Shown here: one piece after another, positions 1 to 10,660 of the stretch
Layout: every line of letters begins with the position of its first letter
Position numbering within the stretch: the first letter of the stretch is position 1
Source: Luzula sylvatica
Taxonomy: Eukaryota > Streptophyta > Magnoliopsida > Poales > Juncaceae
Direction of reading: 5' to 3'
Length of the DNA stretch: 64,000 bases
Assembly: GCA_946800325.1 (NCBI GenBank)
Contig: OX326960.1
Coordinates: forward strand, 22,931,150 to 22,995,149
The notes under the pieces: generated by a model
What the model was told of the DNA's origin: nothing
The model's input: the letters and a program-made list of their open reading frames with translations, nothing else
Database searches by the model: none
Translations under genes and position numbers: made by a program

Positions 1-240
1 AACCTTCTAATCGGTACAAAAGACGCCATATGAGATATGGATCAGAATGGTTCCGAAGTTGTCACTTGTACATATTTGAGGATGTGAGTGTATTTCGAAA
101 TTTGTTTCGGTTAAACTCAATCCCAAATCTGGAAATTGTTCGTTTATCCTTAAGGTAACTAAAGGGTATTAGTTCAAACGTCCCGACGAAAATTAGATTT
201 TCGTGGCTCGAAGAGATGCCTTCTTGGAGGAGGACTAGAT
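1..240 (+). pseudogene. copia integrase C-terminal remnant
   Basis: Seen: PYEIW at 26-40, then, with frameshifts, a stretch reading KLNPKSGNCSF followed by KVTKGY at about 110-175. Near 180-235 there is a stretch reading IFVARRDAFLEED. In plant copia elements these correspond to the region after the integrase catalytic core (PYE-W, the KL-PKS-KC-FVGYP block and the VARDA-FLE block). The catalytic D,D,E residues would be upstream of the window. Several in-frame stops and frame changes rule out function. The start is simply the window edge. Confidence 0.75.
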
Positions 241-613
241 GCGCACAAGTTTGGAACTTGGTGTCATTTATCTCTATGCGGGCTAGTGGGAGTAGAATAA
301 ATCTCGAAAGAGTTCGTGATTTGAAAATGAACATTGTACCGATGAAAGTTGACATGGCTTCATCAAGAGTTGATGAACGCAAGTCGAACACACAAAGGAA
401 TTTTTCGTAGATCAAGTAGGCTATATCATAAGCCGGTAAATACGGATTTATCGAGGCTAATGATGATAGATCGAAATCATATGATGATTCGATATCCTAC
501 AAGGATGCTATGAAAATTTGATTCCACATGACATGGTGTCATGAAATCTGAGATTCGATCCATGTAAATTATCAAGTTCAGACCTTGATTTCATTACTTT
601 CTGGGTTAGACCC

Positions 614-1135
614 GTGAAATGTGAGTGGGTTTTTCAAGATGAAGAACTGACATGGATAGGAATACGCATATATGAAAAGCGAGGCTTTTTGCGAAGAGTT
701 TCATGCAATTCATAGTCGGACTATGAAGAAACGTTTTCGCATGTTGCCATGCTTTCACATTCTCGAAATTCTGCTTGCCATGGTCGCATATTATAACTAT
801 GTGATGTGGCAAAATGGATGTCAAAACCGAATTTCTTGAAAGAAATTTTATGAAAGGATGTGTACTTGACACAACCTTACGGTTTTGTCGATTCATAAGA
901 ATCGGGGATAAGATATGCACGCTTTAACGATCCATATGATGGATTAGAGAAAGCTTCTCGGAATTGGAATATTCATTTTGACAAAATTATAAACTGTTAT
1001 AAAATTGTCGAAACGAATGGAAACTTTGTGTACACATGAAGGTTAGTGGGAGCTGCGTTATATTTCTTGTAACGACAAAGGATTTAGACGAGACCGCTTA
1101 TGAATTAAGCGTGAAGATCTATAGGATAGATCTAA
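614..1135 (+). pseudogene. copia reverse transcriptase remnant
   Basis: Recognisable RT blocks occur in order. CEWVF lies at 620-634 (GCKWVF block) and EETFSHVAM starts at 725. ILLAMVAYYNY then MWQ runs from about 770 to 812. MDVKTEFLE is at 814-840 (the MDVKTAFLNG block with the first catalytic Asp) and VYLTQPYGFV at 860-889. KASRNWNIHFDK lies near 950-985 and CVHMKVSGS at 1027-1053. The catalytic YVDD box that should follow is replaced by TTKD near 1069-1080, and at least four frame changes separate the blocks. The tail reads VKIYR near 1110. This is certain as a copia RT relic and enzymatically dead. Confidence 0.88.
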
Positions 1136-1671
1136 GAAGTTCCTCGTTCTATGTTATAGCACATATATCGACATATTGTTGAAAATGGTTTTCAACATGT
1201 AAACTCCTAGGAGGAGATAAATCGAAATGTCGAATGGCAGAAATTTTCAACGGCTCGATGTGAGACATCTTGCAGCGCGAAAAGTAATAATATGATGCCT
1301 TACATTTGATGTTAGGATCTATTATATCTGTTATGATATGTATGTGGCTATCTGTCATACAAATAAAGCGTCTAGTTCACCGTCAATAAAATTCATGGGA
1401 ATCACATGAGTTTGAATGTAATTCGATTACACGAGACTAACTCTTGTGATTGTATAATGGTTATACAAATATATACATAATGGTTATGTATATTTAAAAC
1501 CCATCGGGATTTGTATTGATAGAGGTGAAGTTTATCCTTGAATACTTTGCGAAAGAATTCAGGATTTATTATCTATAATGGTGTGAAGGACGTGTTGGTT
1601 ATAAAGAGTTATAACAAACAACAGTTTCCAAAGATTAAGCACGTCCAAATATGTAGCACGACTTTCGATCA

Positions 1672-2110
1672 CAAAGTGTGTACATGTTTTGCTTAAATGA
1701 AAACACGGTTATGTGGAAAGGTTCCACAAGACCAATAGTTTATGATTATATTTACGGAGGCGAGTATATTGCGGTTATTAATCGCAAAAGGAAGTGGTAT
1801 GGATCAAGGATACATGACCAAACTCTAGTAGTCACGAGTTATCGGATTTATGGTTGTTTATTGTGTGAGACACAATAGTACAAGCCAAAAAAATGCCGAG
1901 GTCACAACCACTTCTAGCCAATACTCAGAAAATTTCATTTGATCCATGAAATTTTATGAAAAGATGTGATCATAGGTATTGGAAATGTTCCAATCCTGAT
2001 GATGATTAACACTAGCGGGAACGTGCGGACCCGTTTACAAGACCGCTCTCTCTAGTCGCGGTGACTTTCATGCGATGACTATGGGTATGGAGATACCTAG
2101 AGGAGGAAGA
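1672..2110 (+). pseudogene. copia RNase H and polyprotein C-terminus remnant
   Basis: QSVYMFCLNENTVMWKGS at 1672-1725 matches the start of the copia RNase H domain (QSGYVFCLNGGAVSWKS type). GGEYIA at about 1756-1775 matches the TEAEYIA block that carries a catalytic Glu. The next block (lysine/arginine-rich, then HLI-EI) is visible with frameshifts between 1885 and 1960. ADPFTRPL is intact at 2025-2048, followed by RGDFHAMTMGME, the usual end of copia pol. A stretch of about 66 codons (1678-1878) is open, but it is only a fragment of this domain. Confidence 0.83.
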
Positions 2111-3299
2111 AGAGAGTAGAGTGTAGTTATCTAATACGATAGTCCTCGCAGGTTATGGGTATGGAGATACCCATAGGTAAACGTTGTATCACCCAAATAC
2201 TTAGTCCATATGAATGCATTCCTTTTAAAATTTTTGTTTACTTAAATTAAATATGCATTCACCTTATATGAAAACAGTGTGCGGGTTGTGTAATATGATT
2301 GTTACATGAACCTTGATTTGAACTTGTGTGGACGTTGACATGGTTGAGGACCATGTGCAGCGAAACCGTCACACTTAAAGTGTCATTTCTAAACATCCCT
2401 AGTCGCGGATCAGCTTGCTTAAGAGAGAAGCATTTCTATTATTGGATAGACTGAACGCGTACACTAGTACGTTTGCCGATGAGATGATTATGTTTTGCTA
2501 ATCATGGGACAAGGTGCTTGTCGAATCGGGAACGTAGATATATGTTAGGTTACATGTATTGGATATGACCAAAGCCGCGAGTCCATGACATGGTTTAGTC
2601 ATTATAGATGGACTTGTGACGGATGGGGTTTTAGATTCTTCATACTTGAGGGGATCATTGATTGCGTTACGTGCGTAACACAATGCTTTGATATGATCTT
2701 ACGCTCACCGTAACAGGGAGTTAAAAGGGTCATCATTGGGTATTGTCCGAAACACGGAATTCAATGTGAGTCTCCAAGATAGGAATTGTTTATTCCGAAA
2801 GGAAGAGATATCTCTTAGGCGCCGCTCGATGAGTCGATTAACGAAATCTCTGGCCAGAGTCAATGATATTAATGGTTAATATCGATTGAAATTTGTTAAA
2901 TCAACTCGGAATCGGGGAATAAGTATAGTTAATCAAATTATAAGGATGACTATTACCATGCCTTTTGATTAACGGATATCGCAAACAAGAGAACTAGTAA
3001 CCGCTATTCGAGATAGGCACAATGATCACAATCATTTTTCGTTTTAACATGGGTAGCCATGATGGAGTGACTAGATCCCGCTCATGGACTTGTAGTGCCA
3101 TGGAAACGGCCTACTGCCATCGTTAAACGAACCTACACGGTCACACAACGAGTCGTACTATGTCGGGCTTGATTGCAAGTTTTTGCACATTGAATGTGCA
3201 TGGCTTTAGCGTATTTGATACGCGGGCCAGATTCTCTGATATAGTGTATATGTGATATACATAAGTACCTTTTAGGTAATCTGAAACTGAGTGGGAGAC
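2111..3299 (+). other. Untranslated region between copia pol and 3' LTR
   Basis: About 1.2 kb with no recognisable coding sequence, lying between the end of pol and the 3' LTR. A 16-base phrase around TATGGGTATGGAGATACC is repeated near 2085 and 2153. The last bases (GAGTGGGAG at 3289-3297) look like the polypurine tract that precedes a copia 3' LTR. Small open frames here do not resemble proteins. Confidence 0.55.
3289..3297 (+). promoter_or_regulatory. Polypurine tract (plus-strand primer site), probable
   Basis: GAGTGGGAG lies two bases before the inferred LTR start. Plant copia elements commonly have a GTGGGAG-type tract at this place, which primes plus-strand DNA synthesis. It is assigned by position and composition only. 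Confidence 0.5.
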
Positions 3300-3377
3300 T
3301 GAAGGAAATACAGTTTTGGATCATCGCTAAAATGGTACGTAGGACAAACGAACGTACGCGTTCGTGGGCATACGAAA

Positions 3378-3720
3378 CAGATTAGTAAAACTGGTATAAC
3401 TTTCAGTAGGAAACTCCGATTGGAATGGTTCAAATTGGGTTAGTTAGATAATGAGATTATCTAGAACTTTCATGTTGTAATATGTTTCATTTGAGCGAAG
3501 TATCAGTATCGTTCTAATGAAATACCGAAAGGGTGCGACAGTTTGACATACAGTCAGTAAAACGGCCGTAACTTTCGGGTCCGAACTCCAATTGGGCTGG
3601 GCCAAATTGGGTTGGAAAGATAATTAGATTATCTACAACTTTCGTAATGTTCAAAGTCGGTTGGAACGATTTAATATTTTCGTTCTGACAGATTACTGAA
3701 AGGGTGTATGCAGTTTTCTG
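3378..3720 (+). repeat. Two tandem ~173-bp copies in the LTR U3 region
   Basis: Copy one begins at CAG 3378 and copy two at CAG 3551. Both contain an AGTAAAAC start, a TAACTTTC motif, AACTCC(A/G)ATTGG, CAAATTGGGTT, AGATAAT-AGATTATCTA and ACTTTC, and end in GAAAGGGTG. The copies are clearly diverged. They lie upstream of the TATA box, where LTR enhancers sit, so a duplicated enhancer block is a reasonable inference. Confidence 0.8.
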
Positions 3721-3776
3721 TTTGAAAAGGTGTATAGAAGATATACATACCTTTTGGCCCATCCTTATCCTATGGA

Positions 3777-3787
3777 GTATATATATG
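3777..3787 (+). promoter_or_regulatory. LTR TATA box
   Basis: GTATATATATG is followed at once by a (TC)n run (3793-3807), a typical plant TATA and pyrimidine-rich initiator arrangement. Its place downstream of the U3 duplication fits the U3/R boundary of the copia LTR. Confidence 0.55.
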
Positions 3788-4393
3788 ATGTTTCTCTCTC
3801 TCTCTCATCAGTCCAACCAGTTGAATAATTAGATTAGTTCAACCAGAAAATTAATGGAGTTAATTTAGAATTAATCCAGAAATTAAGAGACTCTAATCAC
3901 TTGATGAAAGAGTGCGAAGAGATTGAGAGAGAAGGAGAAAAGAATTTTCTCCGTCTAGAGAATCGAAACGCAATCATGCAAGTTCGCCGGTGCATCGTCT
4001 AGGCAGGTGCATCCGCGACCGAGGTGCTACGACTCACGGTGGATACGGGTAGAGGAGCGACACATGTGGCTCTTCGTTGTGATCAAACCGGAGAAGTAAT
4101 CGAGTAACGGGCTGTGGAATCATGCGGGCATGGAACGCACGAAGACAACCCGAGGCGTGTCGAAACGGTGGGAGACGTGCGGTATGGGACGTACGGGCTA
4201 GTCACCAACGTGACACCGAAGAAAATAGAAGGCGGCGATCAACCCTTCGTGTGCCATCAATTTGGCACTGGTATGAATCTGTCCTTCTATTCGCATCGTA
4301 CCCTCGAAGTCGTGGCGTGATCTCGGGAATCGGGGAATCGAACCGGGCCTACATATCCGCTGCGCGGGCCCGGGGTCGAGGATATTCCCAACA

Positions 4394-4488
4394 GATATTT
4401 TTGTAAAAATTGTTAAAATTTAAGTGTAACACAAGCAAAATTCTCAATTTTCATGTCGTACTCAAAATACTCCATAATGGAAGACAAC
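4394..4488 (+). repeat. 95-bp fragment of the 175-bp satellite, stranded between two LTRs
   Basis: Starting GATATTTTTG and ending GGAAGACAAC, this matches the second half of the monomer found in the main array. It contains TTAAAATTTAAGTGTAACAC, CATGTCGTACTCAAAATAC and a CCATAAT-GGAAGAC ending. It continues in phase into 6434 once the solo LTR (4489-6433) is removed, which shows that the satellite was present before both insertions. Confidence 0.9.
4484..4488 (+). repeat. Target-site duplication, left copy (ACAAC)
   Basis: ACAAC immediately precedes the TG of the solo LTR and is identical to the five bases after its CA end (6434-6438). A five-base duplication is the normal product of LTR retrotransposon integrase. 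Confidence 0.85.
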
Positions 4489-6433
4489 TGATAAGGGGAT
4501 TTTTCATCACTTTTTACATGCACAAAATATAGAATTTAAACACATAAATATTATTAAAGTATATCAAATATTCATAATTCCAATTTATTGAGATTAAATA
4601 CTTTAATATTTGTTTTTGTGTTAATTTCATGTGAAAAGTGTAAAATCTCGCAGAATCAGAACTGTAGATGGATCCGTCTCGTCGTGCCGATCAATTTGCT
4701 ATATCATATGATGATATTTGACGGAAGCATGAGAGAGAAATAGAGCTTTTATTCAAACGGGTCAAAACCGACTCGTTTCGCCAATGACACACAGTCAACC
4801 GTGCAGCGGATTCCATGCTTGACCAGTCAATGATTATTTGACTGAGGATTTGCTGTGAATTTCCGATCGTGTAACCCGCGCTGCAATACATCTTTCGCTC
4901 TTTACTTCATACTCTACACGATCGGCCACATCGTCGTTTCTACACAGAATCCGTCACGTTTGTTTGAACTGAATATTTTGGCTCCAACAGAAAATGTACC
5001 CTCTCCATTTCCGTTACATTTGACTTCTCCATTTATCAGCCCAAGAAGTAATTATAAGAAAAAAACCAGGCCCAGATCTCTCCAATGCTGTTCGAAATGG
5101 AGGCTGAGTCAGCAAATTCTGCTATTTTCGGATGAATTAAAATGAATTATTCTGGATCTTGGAGAAATATCTGGAGGGGTATTTTTGGGTTTTTTCCCTC
5201 ATCCCTTAACCGATTTTGATGATTTTTAGACCGTTGGATTCAGCACAAGTGGCTCTATCTACTCATGCAAGTGGAATTCTCAGATCTGGAATTTTCAAAT
5301 TGTTTCCCCCTCTTTTCTCCTATAAAAGACACCCAAAAACTCCTCTCTCAACTCACCCTTGGACCTCTTGGGTCACTCACTCCATTTTTGGGGAAGGTAA
5401 GGTCTTAGCCTCTTTCCCTCCATTGTTAGAGCGTCGAAGCTCCATCTTGCTCATCTTTGAGCCATTTTCGCCGAAAAGATCGTGTCGAAGCACGGTTTTC
5501 GAAGCCTTCTCGAGGATCTTCATCCTCCCTCACTCTCTACGAGTCTCGAAGTTTCTCTCCTACTCCCATCATTCCTCTCAAGACGTGACGGAGCAAGGAC
5601 CTCGCCAAGATCCAATCTTGGACTCCATTTCATCATTTTTTCGGTATCTTCTTTCTCTAGTTTAGGATTTTAATTAGGAATTGTTAGATCTGATCGAAAT
5701 CTCTTTGTGAACTTGTTATATACTGTGAAATATAGTTTGTGGAATTTTTGTAGAATTTTTCTTGCATTTCTCCTATTTTTCCTTTGTGAAATACTCAAAT
5801 TCTGGTGCTGATTTGTTTGATCTGTTTGAGGAACTTTTAGATCTGATAATATCCATTGTTTGTCATCACTGTTTAGATATGAATCTCTAGTTTAACATAC
5901 ATTTGGAATCAATCAATTTCATGTAATTTCCTATTTGATCTGAATTTTTGAAATCTGTTACTCAATCTCAAAACTGCATGGACTATTATGTAATCTTCCA
6001 GGGACCTATTTGTAATTCGCTCATTACTTTTTACTGAAATATCAAACCTGTGAAATTCTTCTGTTATCTCTCTTACTATTAAATTGTGAATCTTTGTGGC
6101 AAATTTGAGATCTTGTTTTTCGATCTATATTTTTTTGGAATTTGATTTGTGCCTAAAATACCCTTGTGATCTATAAATTTCATAAATTCGAAAATTGTGT
6201 GTGTGAAAGTGAAATTTTTACCAGAGCCTTATAAAGTTTATATCTTGATTGTGACAAAATATTATAGTCTCTAGAACAGTAGAAATAATTCTAGAATTGA
6301 AATTCGATTGTACGCAAAATTTCCTTGGATCGAACCTATACTTATTACTATACTTAGTATTTGTTATAAATGGTTTTGATTAACTCGTGAAATTGAATTA
6401 CCACATTTAAACGACCTATTTTACGTGTTATCA
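4489..6433 (+). mobile_element. Solo LTR, Ty3/gypsy type (1,945 bp)
   Basis: The element begins TGATAA and ends TTATCA, giving a TG...CA boundary with 6-bp inverted ends. It is flanked on both sides by ACAAC. Removing it restores a normal satellite monomer across the junction (GAAGACAAC joined to ATTCACAAATTT). No internal region or second LTR is present, so this is a solo LTR left by recombination between two LTRs. The 3' end (about 6310-6433: CCTTGGATCGAACC, then a CTATACTTAGTATT block) resembles LTR ends of Athila/Tat-like gypsy elements; that lineage is from memory and only moderately sure. A TATA box lies at 5321. The 149-codon open frame at 5216-5665 crosses the TATA box and is not a gene. 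Confidence 0.85.
5321..5328 (+). promoter_or_regulatory. Solo-LTR TATA box (TATAAAAG)
   Basis: TATAAAAG is preceded by pyrimidine-rich sequence (CCCCCTCTTTTCTCC) and followed by a CT/A-rich leader. A GGTAAG splice-donor-like site lies at about 5396-5401. It is the best promoter candidate in the solo LTR, and any transcript would run rightward into the satellite array. Confidence 0.6.
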
Positions 6434-6438
6434 ACAAC
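6434..6438 (+). repeat. Target-site duplication, right copy (ACAAC)
   Basis: These five bases follow the terminal CA of the solo LTR and are identical to 4484-4488. The satellite monomer resumes directly afterwards. Confidence 0.85.
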
Positions 6439-6779
6439 ATTCACAAATTTCAATTTTTTCAAAAATTAATTACAAATGCAAAAACAGAAGTCTAACACCT
6501 TAAAACAATTTCAATTATGACATTTTTAAAAAAATATTAAAATTGAAGTGTAACACAAGTAAAATACTGAATTTTCGCGTCGTACTCAAAATACTCCGTA
6601 ATTGAAGACTCACACACACAAATTTCAATTTTTTTCAAAACCTTCTTACAAAAGCTAAAACTGAAGTCTAAGCCCTTCAAAAAATTCAATTAAGATATTG
6701 TTGCAAAAATTGTTGAAACTTACGTGTTACGCAAGCAAAATACTAAATTTTCACGTCGTACTCTAAATACTCCGTAATG

Positions 6780-9700
6780 TAAGATTAACACTCACAAATT
6801 TCAATTTTTTCAAAAATGTAACAAAAATGTAAAAACAGAAGTCTAACACCTTTAAAAAATTCAATTATGATATTTTTTTAAAAAATATTAAAATTGAAGT
6901 GTAACACAAGTAAAATACTCAAGTTTCGTGTCGTACTCAAAATACTCCGTAATTGAAGACTAACACACACAAATTTCAATGTTTTCAAAAATTTATTAAA
7001 AATGTAAAAACAAAAGTCTAACACCTTCAAAAAATTCATTTATGATATTTTTTAAAAATATATTAAAATTGAAGTGTAACACAAGTAAAATACACAATTT
7101 TCGTGTCATACTCAAAATACTCCGTAATTGAAGACTAAAACACACAAATTTCAATTTTTTTCAAAAATTTCTTTAAAATGCAAAAACAGAAGTCTAACAC
7201 CTTCAAAAAATTCAAATAAGATAGTTTTTAAAAATGTTAAAATTGAAGTGTGATACAAACAAAATATTCAATTTTCATGTCGTGCTCGAAATTCTTCGTA
7301 ATTGAAGACTAACACACACAAATTTCAATTTTTTCAAACAATTCTTAAAAATGCAAAAACTGAAGTCTAACACCTTCAAAAAATTCAATTATGATATTTT
7401 TTAAAAAATGATAAAATTGAAGTGTAACACAAGAAAAACACTCAATTTTCATGTCGTACTAAAAATACTCCGTAATTGAAGACTAACACACACAAATTTC
7501 AATTTTTGGAAAACTTTCTTAAAAATTCAAAAACTGAAGTCTTACCTTCAATAAAATCAATTAAGATATTTTTTAAAAAAATATTAAAATTTAAGTGTAA
7601 CACATTCAAAATACTCAATTTTCTTGTCGTACCCAAAATACTCCGTAATTGAAGAATAAAACACACAAATTTCAATGTTTTTCAAAAATTTCTTAAAAAT
7701 ACAAAAACAGGAGTCTAGCACCTTAAAAAAATTCAATTAAGATATTTTATAAAAAAATTGTTAAAATTTAAGTGTAACACAAGAAAAATACTTAATTTTC
7801 ATGTCTTACTCAAAATACTCCGTAATTGAAGACTAACACACATAAATTTCATTTTTTTCAAAAATGTGACAAAAATGCAAAAACAGAAGTCTAACACCTT
7901 AAAAAAAAATTCAACTATGATATTATTTAAAAAAAAGGTTAAAATTAAAGTGTAACACAAGTAAAATAATCAATTTTCATATCGGACTCAAAACACTCCG
8001 TAATTGAAGACTAACACATACATATTTCAATTTTTTTAAAAATTTCTTAAAAATGAAAAAACTGAAGTCTAACACCTTCAAAAAATTCAATTATGATATT
8101 TTTTAAAAGATGATAAAATTGAAGTGTAACACAAGAACAACACTCAATTTTCATGTCGTACTCAAAATACTCCGTAATTGAAGACTAACACACACAAATT
8201 TCGAATTTTTGAAAACTTTCTTAAAAATTCAAAAACTGAAGTCTTACACCTTCAATAAAATCAATTAAGATATTTTTTTAAAAAAAGATTAAAATTTCAG
8301 TGTAACACATGCAAAATACTCAATTTTCTTGTCGTACTCAAAATACTATGTAATTGAAGACTAAAACACAAAAATTTCAAAGTTTTTCAAAAATTTCTTA
8401 AAAATGCAAAAACAGAAGTCTAACACCTTAAAAAAATTCAATTAAGATATTTTACAAAAAATTGTTAAAATTTAAGTGTAACACAAGCAAAATACTGAAT
8501 TTTCATGCCGTACTCAAAATACTCCATAATTGAAGACTAACACACAAAAATTTCAATTTTTTCAAAAATGTAACAAAAAATGCAAAAACAGAAGTCTAAC
8601 ACCTTCAAAAAATTCAATTATGATATTTTTTAGAAAAACATTAAATTTGAAGTGTAACACAAGTAAAATACTCAAGTTTCGTGTCGTAGTCAAAATACTC
8701 CGTAATTGAAGACTAACAAACACAAATTTCAATTTTTTGAAAAATTTATTAAAAATGTCAAAACAGAAGTCTAACACCTTCAAAAAATTCATTAATGATA
8801 TTTTTTAAAAATATATTAAAATTGAAGTGTAACACAAGTAAAATACTCAATTTTCATTTTTTTCAGTGTAACACATGCAAAATACTCAAGTTTCGTGTCG
8901 TACTCAAAATACTCCGTAATTGAAGACTAACGCACACAAATTTCAATGTTTTCAAAAATTTATTAAAAATGTAAAAACAGAAGTCTAACACCTTCAATAA
9001 ATTCATTTATGATATTTTTTAAAAATATATTAAAATACAAGTGTAACACAAGTAAAATACTCAATTTTCGTGTCATACTCAAAATACTCCGTAATTGAAG
9101 ACTAAAACACACAAATTTCAATTTTTTCAAAAATTTCATAAAAATGCAAAAACAGAAGTCTAACACCTCAAAAAATTCAATTAAGATATTTTTTAAAAAT
9201 TTTAAAATTGAAGTGTAATACAAACAAAATATTCAATTTTCATGTCGTACTCGAAATTCTTCGTAATGGAAGACTAACACACACAAATTTCAATTTTTTC
9301 AAAAATTTCTTAAAAATGCAAAATCTGAAGTCTAACACCTTCAAAAAATTCATTATGATATTTTTTAAAAAATGATAAAATTGAAGTGTAACACAAGAAA
9401 AACACTCAATTTTCATGTCGTACTAAAAATACTCCGTAATTTAAGACTAACACACACAAATTTCAATTTTATGAAAACTTTCTTAAAAATTCAAAAACTA
9501 AAGTCTTATACCTTCAATAAAATCAATTAAGATATTTTTTAATAAAATATTAAAATTTAAGTGTAACACATTCAAAATACTCAATTTTCTTGTCATACTC
9601 AAAATACTCCGTAATTGAAGACTAAAACACACAAATTTCAAAGATTTTCAAAAATTTCTTAAAAATGCAAAAACAGAAGTCTAACACCTTAAAAAATTTC

Positions 9701-10209
9701 ATTTAAGATATTTTATAAAATATTGTTAAAATTTAAGTGTAACACAAGAAAAATACTTAATTTTCATGTCGTACTCAAAATACTCCGTAATTGAAGACTA
9801 ACACACATAAATTTCATTTTTTAAAAAATGTTACAAAAATGCAAAAACAGAAGTCTAACACCATAAAAAAAATTCAATTATGATATTATTTTAAAAAAGG
9901 TTAAAATTAAAGTGTAACACAAACAAAATACTCAATTTTCATGTCAGGCTCAAAATACTCCGTAATTGAAGAGTAACACACACATATTTCAAGTTTTTCA
10001 AAAATTTCTTAGAAATGCAAAAACTGAAGTCTAACACCTTCAAAAAATTCAATTATGATATTATTAAAAAAATGATAAAATTGAAGTGTAACACAAGAAA
10101 AACACTCAATTTTCATGTCGTACTCAAAATACTCCGTAATTGAAGACTAACACACACAAATTTCAATATTTTGAAAACTTTCTTAAAAATTCAAAAACTG
10201 AAGTCTTAC
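6780..10209. repeat. Higher-order repeat within the satellite (period ~1.75-1.97 kb)
   Basis: Monomer subtypes recur in the same order. The subtype with CGAAATTCTTCGTAAT is at 7287 and 9252 (offset 1,965). The one with ATACAAACAAAATATTC is near 7250 and 9214. The one with GAAAACTTTCTTAAAAATTC is near 7512, 8212, 9473 and 10173. The TTTCATTTTT subtype is near 7850 and 9815. The offset is about 1,750 for the first monomers and about 1,966 afterwards. The change comes from an extra, partly duplicated monomer near 8,820-8,925. Confidence 0.8.
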
Positions 10210-10660
10210 AACATCGAGAGCATTTATTAATGCCATCATTTGTTCAAAAAAAATGCATTTACAAATGCTACAATATGTTTAGACAGCATTTTTGAAGTAG
10301 ATGGGGAATATCAAATGACGGCATTTATTAATATCGTCAATACGATAAAAATAAAGAATTTACAAATGCTGTCATATGCTCAAATGCATTGAATTATGAG
10401 AAATAAAAACATTAACAAATATGTAATTACAGAATTAAAAAATGCATCCAATTGTGACAATAAAATCATTTACAAATGCATGCGAACAAACATGGGCAGA
10501 GACAAATAATTGCATTTTCAAATGCTTCGGCAATGAATTGGTAGCATTTGAAAAAATGCATTGTTTTGTATGAATTGACGACATATCAAAAAGCTTGCAA
10601 TGTATAAATCAACGACATTTGAAAATGCCTCCAATCATCATTTGCCGACATTTATACAAA
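10210..10660. repeat. Cluster of short palindromes, DNA-transposon subterminal-like
   Basis: Right after the satellite stops, short inverted units of the form GCATTT-n-AAATGC recur: GCATTTATTAATGCC, GCATTTACAAATGCT, CATTTACAAATGCATG, GCATTTTCAAATGCTT, GCATTTGAAAAAATGC and CATTTGAAAATGCC. Dense, oppositely oriented short motifs of this kind are known from subterminal regions of CACTA (En/Spm) elements. I could not find a terminal CACTA or an identifiable other end, so the element type is unproven. Confidence 0.4.

Larger units (their letters stand above)
1..4393 (+). mobile_element. Ty1/copia LTR retrotransposon, 3' portion, decayed
   Basis: The segment reads, in order on the plus strand, as the end of integrase, reverse transcriptase, RNase H, an untranslated tail and a 3' LTR. 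The integrase-before-RT order is diagnostic of Ty1/copia. Short recognisable peptides occur in all three plus frames, broken by many stops and frameshifts, so the element is dead. The 5' LTR, primer binding site, gag, protease and most of integrase lie off the left edge. The element ends in GATATTCCCAACA at 4381-4393 and is followed directly by satellite sequence, so it inserted into a satellite monomer. The lineage within copia is not assigned with confidence. Divergence of the motifs suggests an old insertion. Confidence 0.9.
3300..4393 (+). repeat. 3' LTR of the copia element (~1.09 kb)
   Basis: The right end is GATATTCCCAACA (4381-4393). Its reverse complement, TGTTGGGAATATC, is the common start of plant copia LTRs. 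At 3300 the sequence TGAAGGAAATACA matches that start at 8 of 13 positions and sits directly after the polypurine tract, so I place the left edge there. The LTR contains a TATA box and a tandem duplication in its upstream half. The partner 5' LTR is outside the window, so insertion age cannot be estimated from LTR divergence here. Confidence 0.75.
6434..10209. repeat. ~175-bp AT-rich satellite array, about 22 monomers
   Basis: The landmark ACTCCGTAATTGAAGACT recurs about every 175 bp. Copies or close variants sit near 6590, 6768, 6942, 7120, 7295, 7470, 7643, 7820, 7997, 8170, 8345, 8520, 8697, 8916, 9085, 9263, 9435, 9606, 9787, 9957 and 10130. Each monomer also carries AAATTTCAATTTTTTC, GAAGTCTAACACC, TTCAATTA(A/T)GATATT and AAGTGTAACACAAG. 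Monomers diverge by point changes and small indels, with distinct subtypes. The length and AT-richness are typical of plant centromeric or heterochromatic satellites. Open frames within it are by-products. The array ends abruptly near 10,209. Confidence 0.95.

Noticed and set aside
4114..4406. Overlapping plus-strand open frames of 68 and 94 codons
   Set aside because: They lie inside the copia 3' LTR, and one of them runs past its end. Arginine-rich low-complexity composition and the lack of motifs argue against a gene.
5216..5665. 149-codon plus-strand open frame
   Set aside because: It crosses the TATA box and leader of the solo LTR, has no recognisable domain, and the element boundaries fully account for the region.
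8562..9223. Two minus-strand open frames with repeated FLKVLDFCF-like peptides
   Set aside because: They are translations of the 175-bp satellite monomer and change with its indels.
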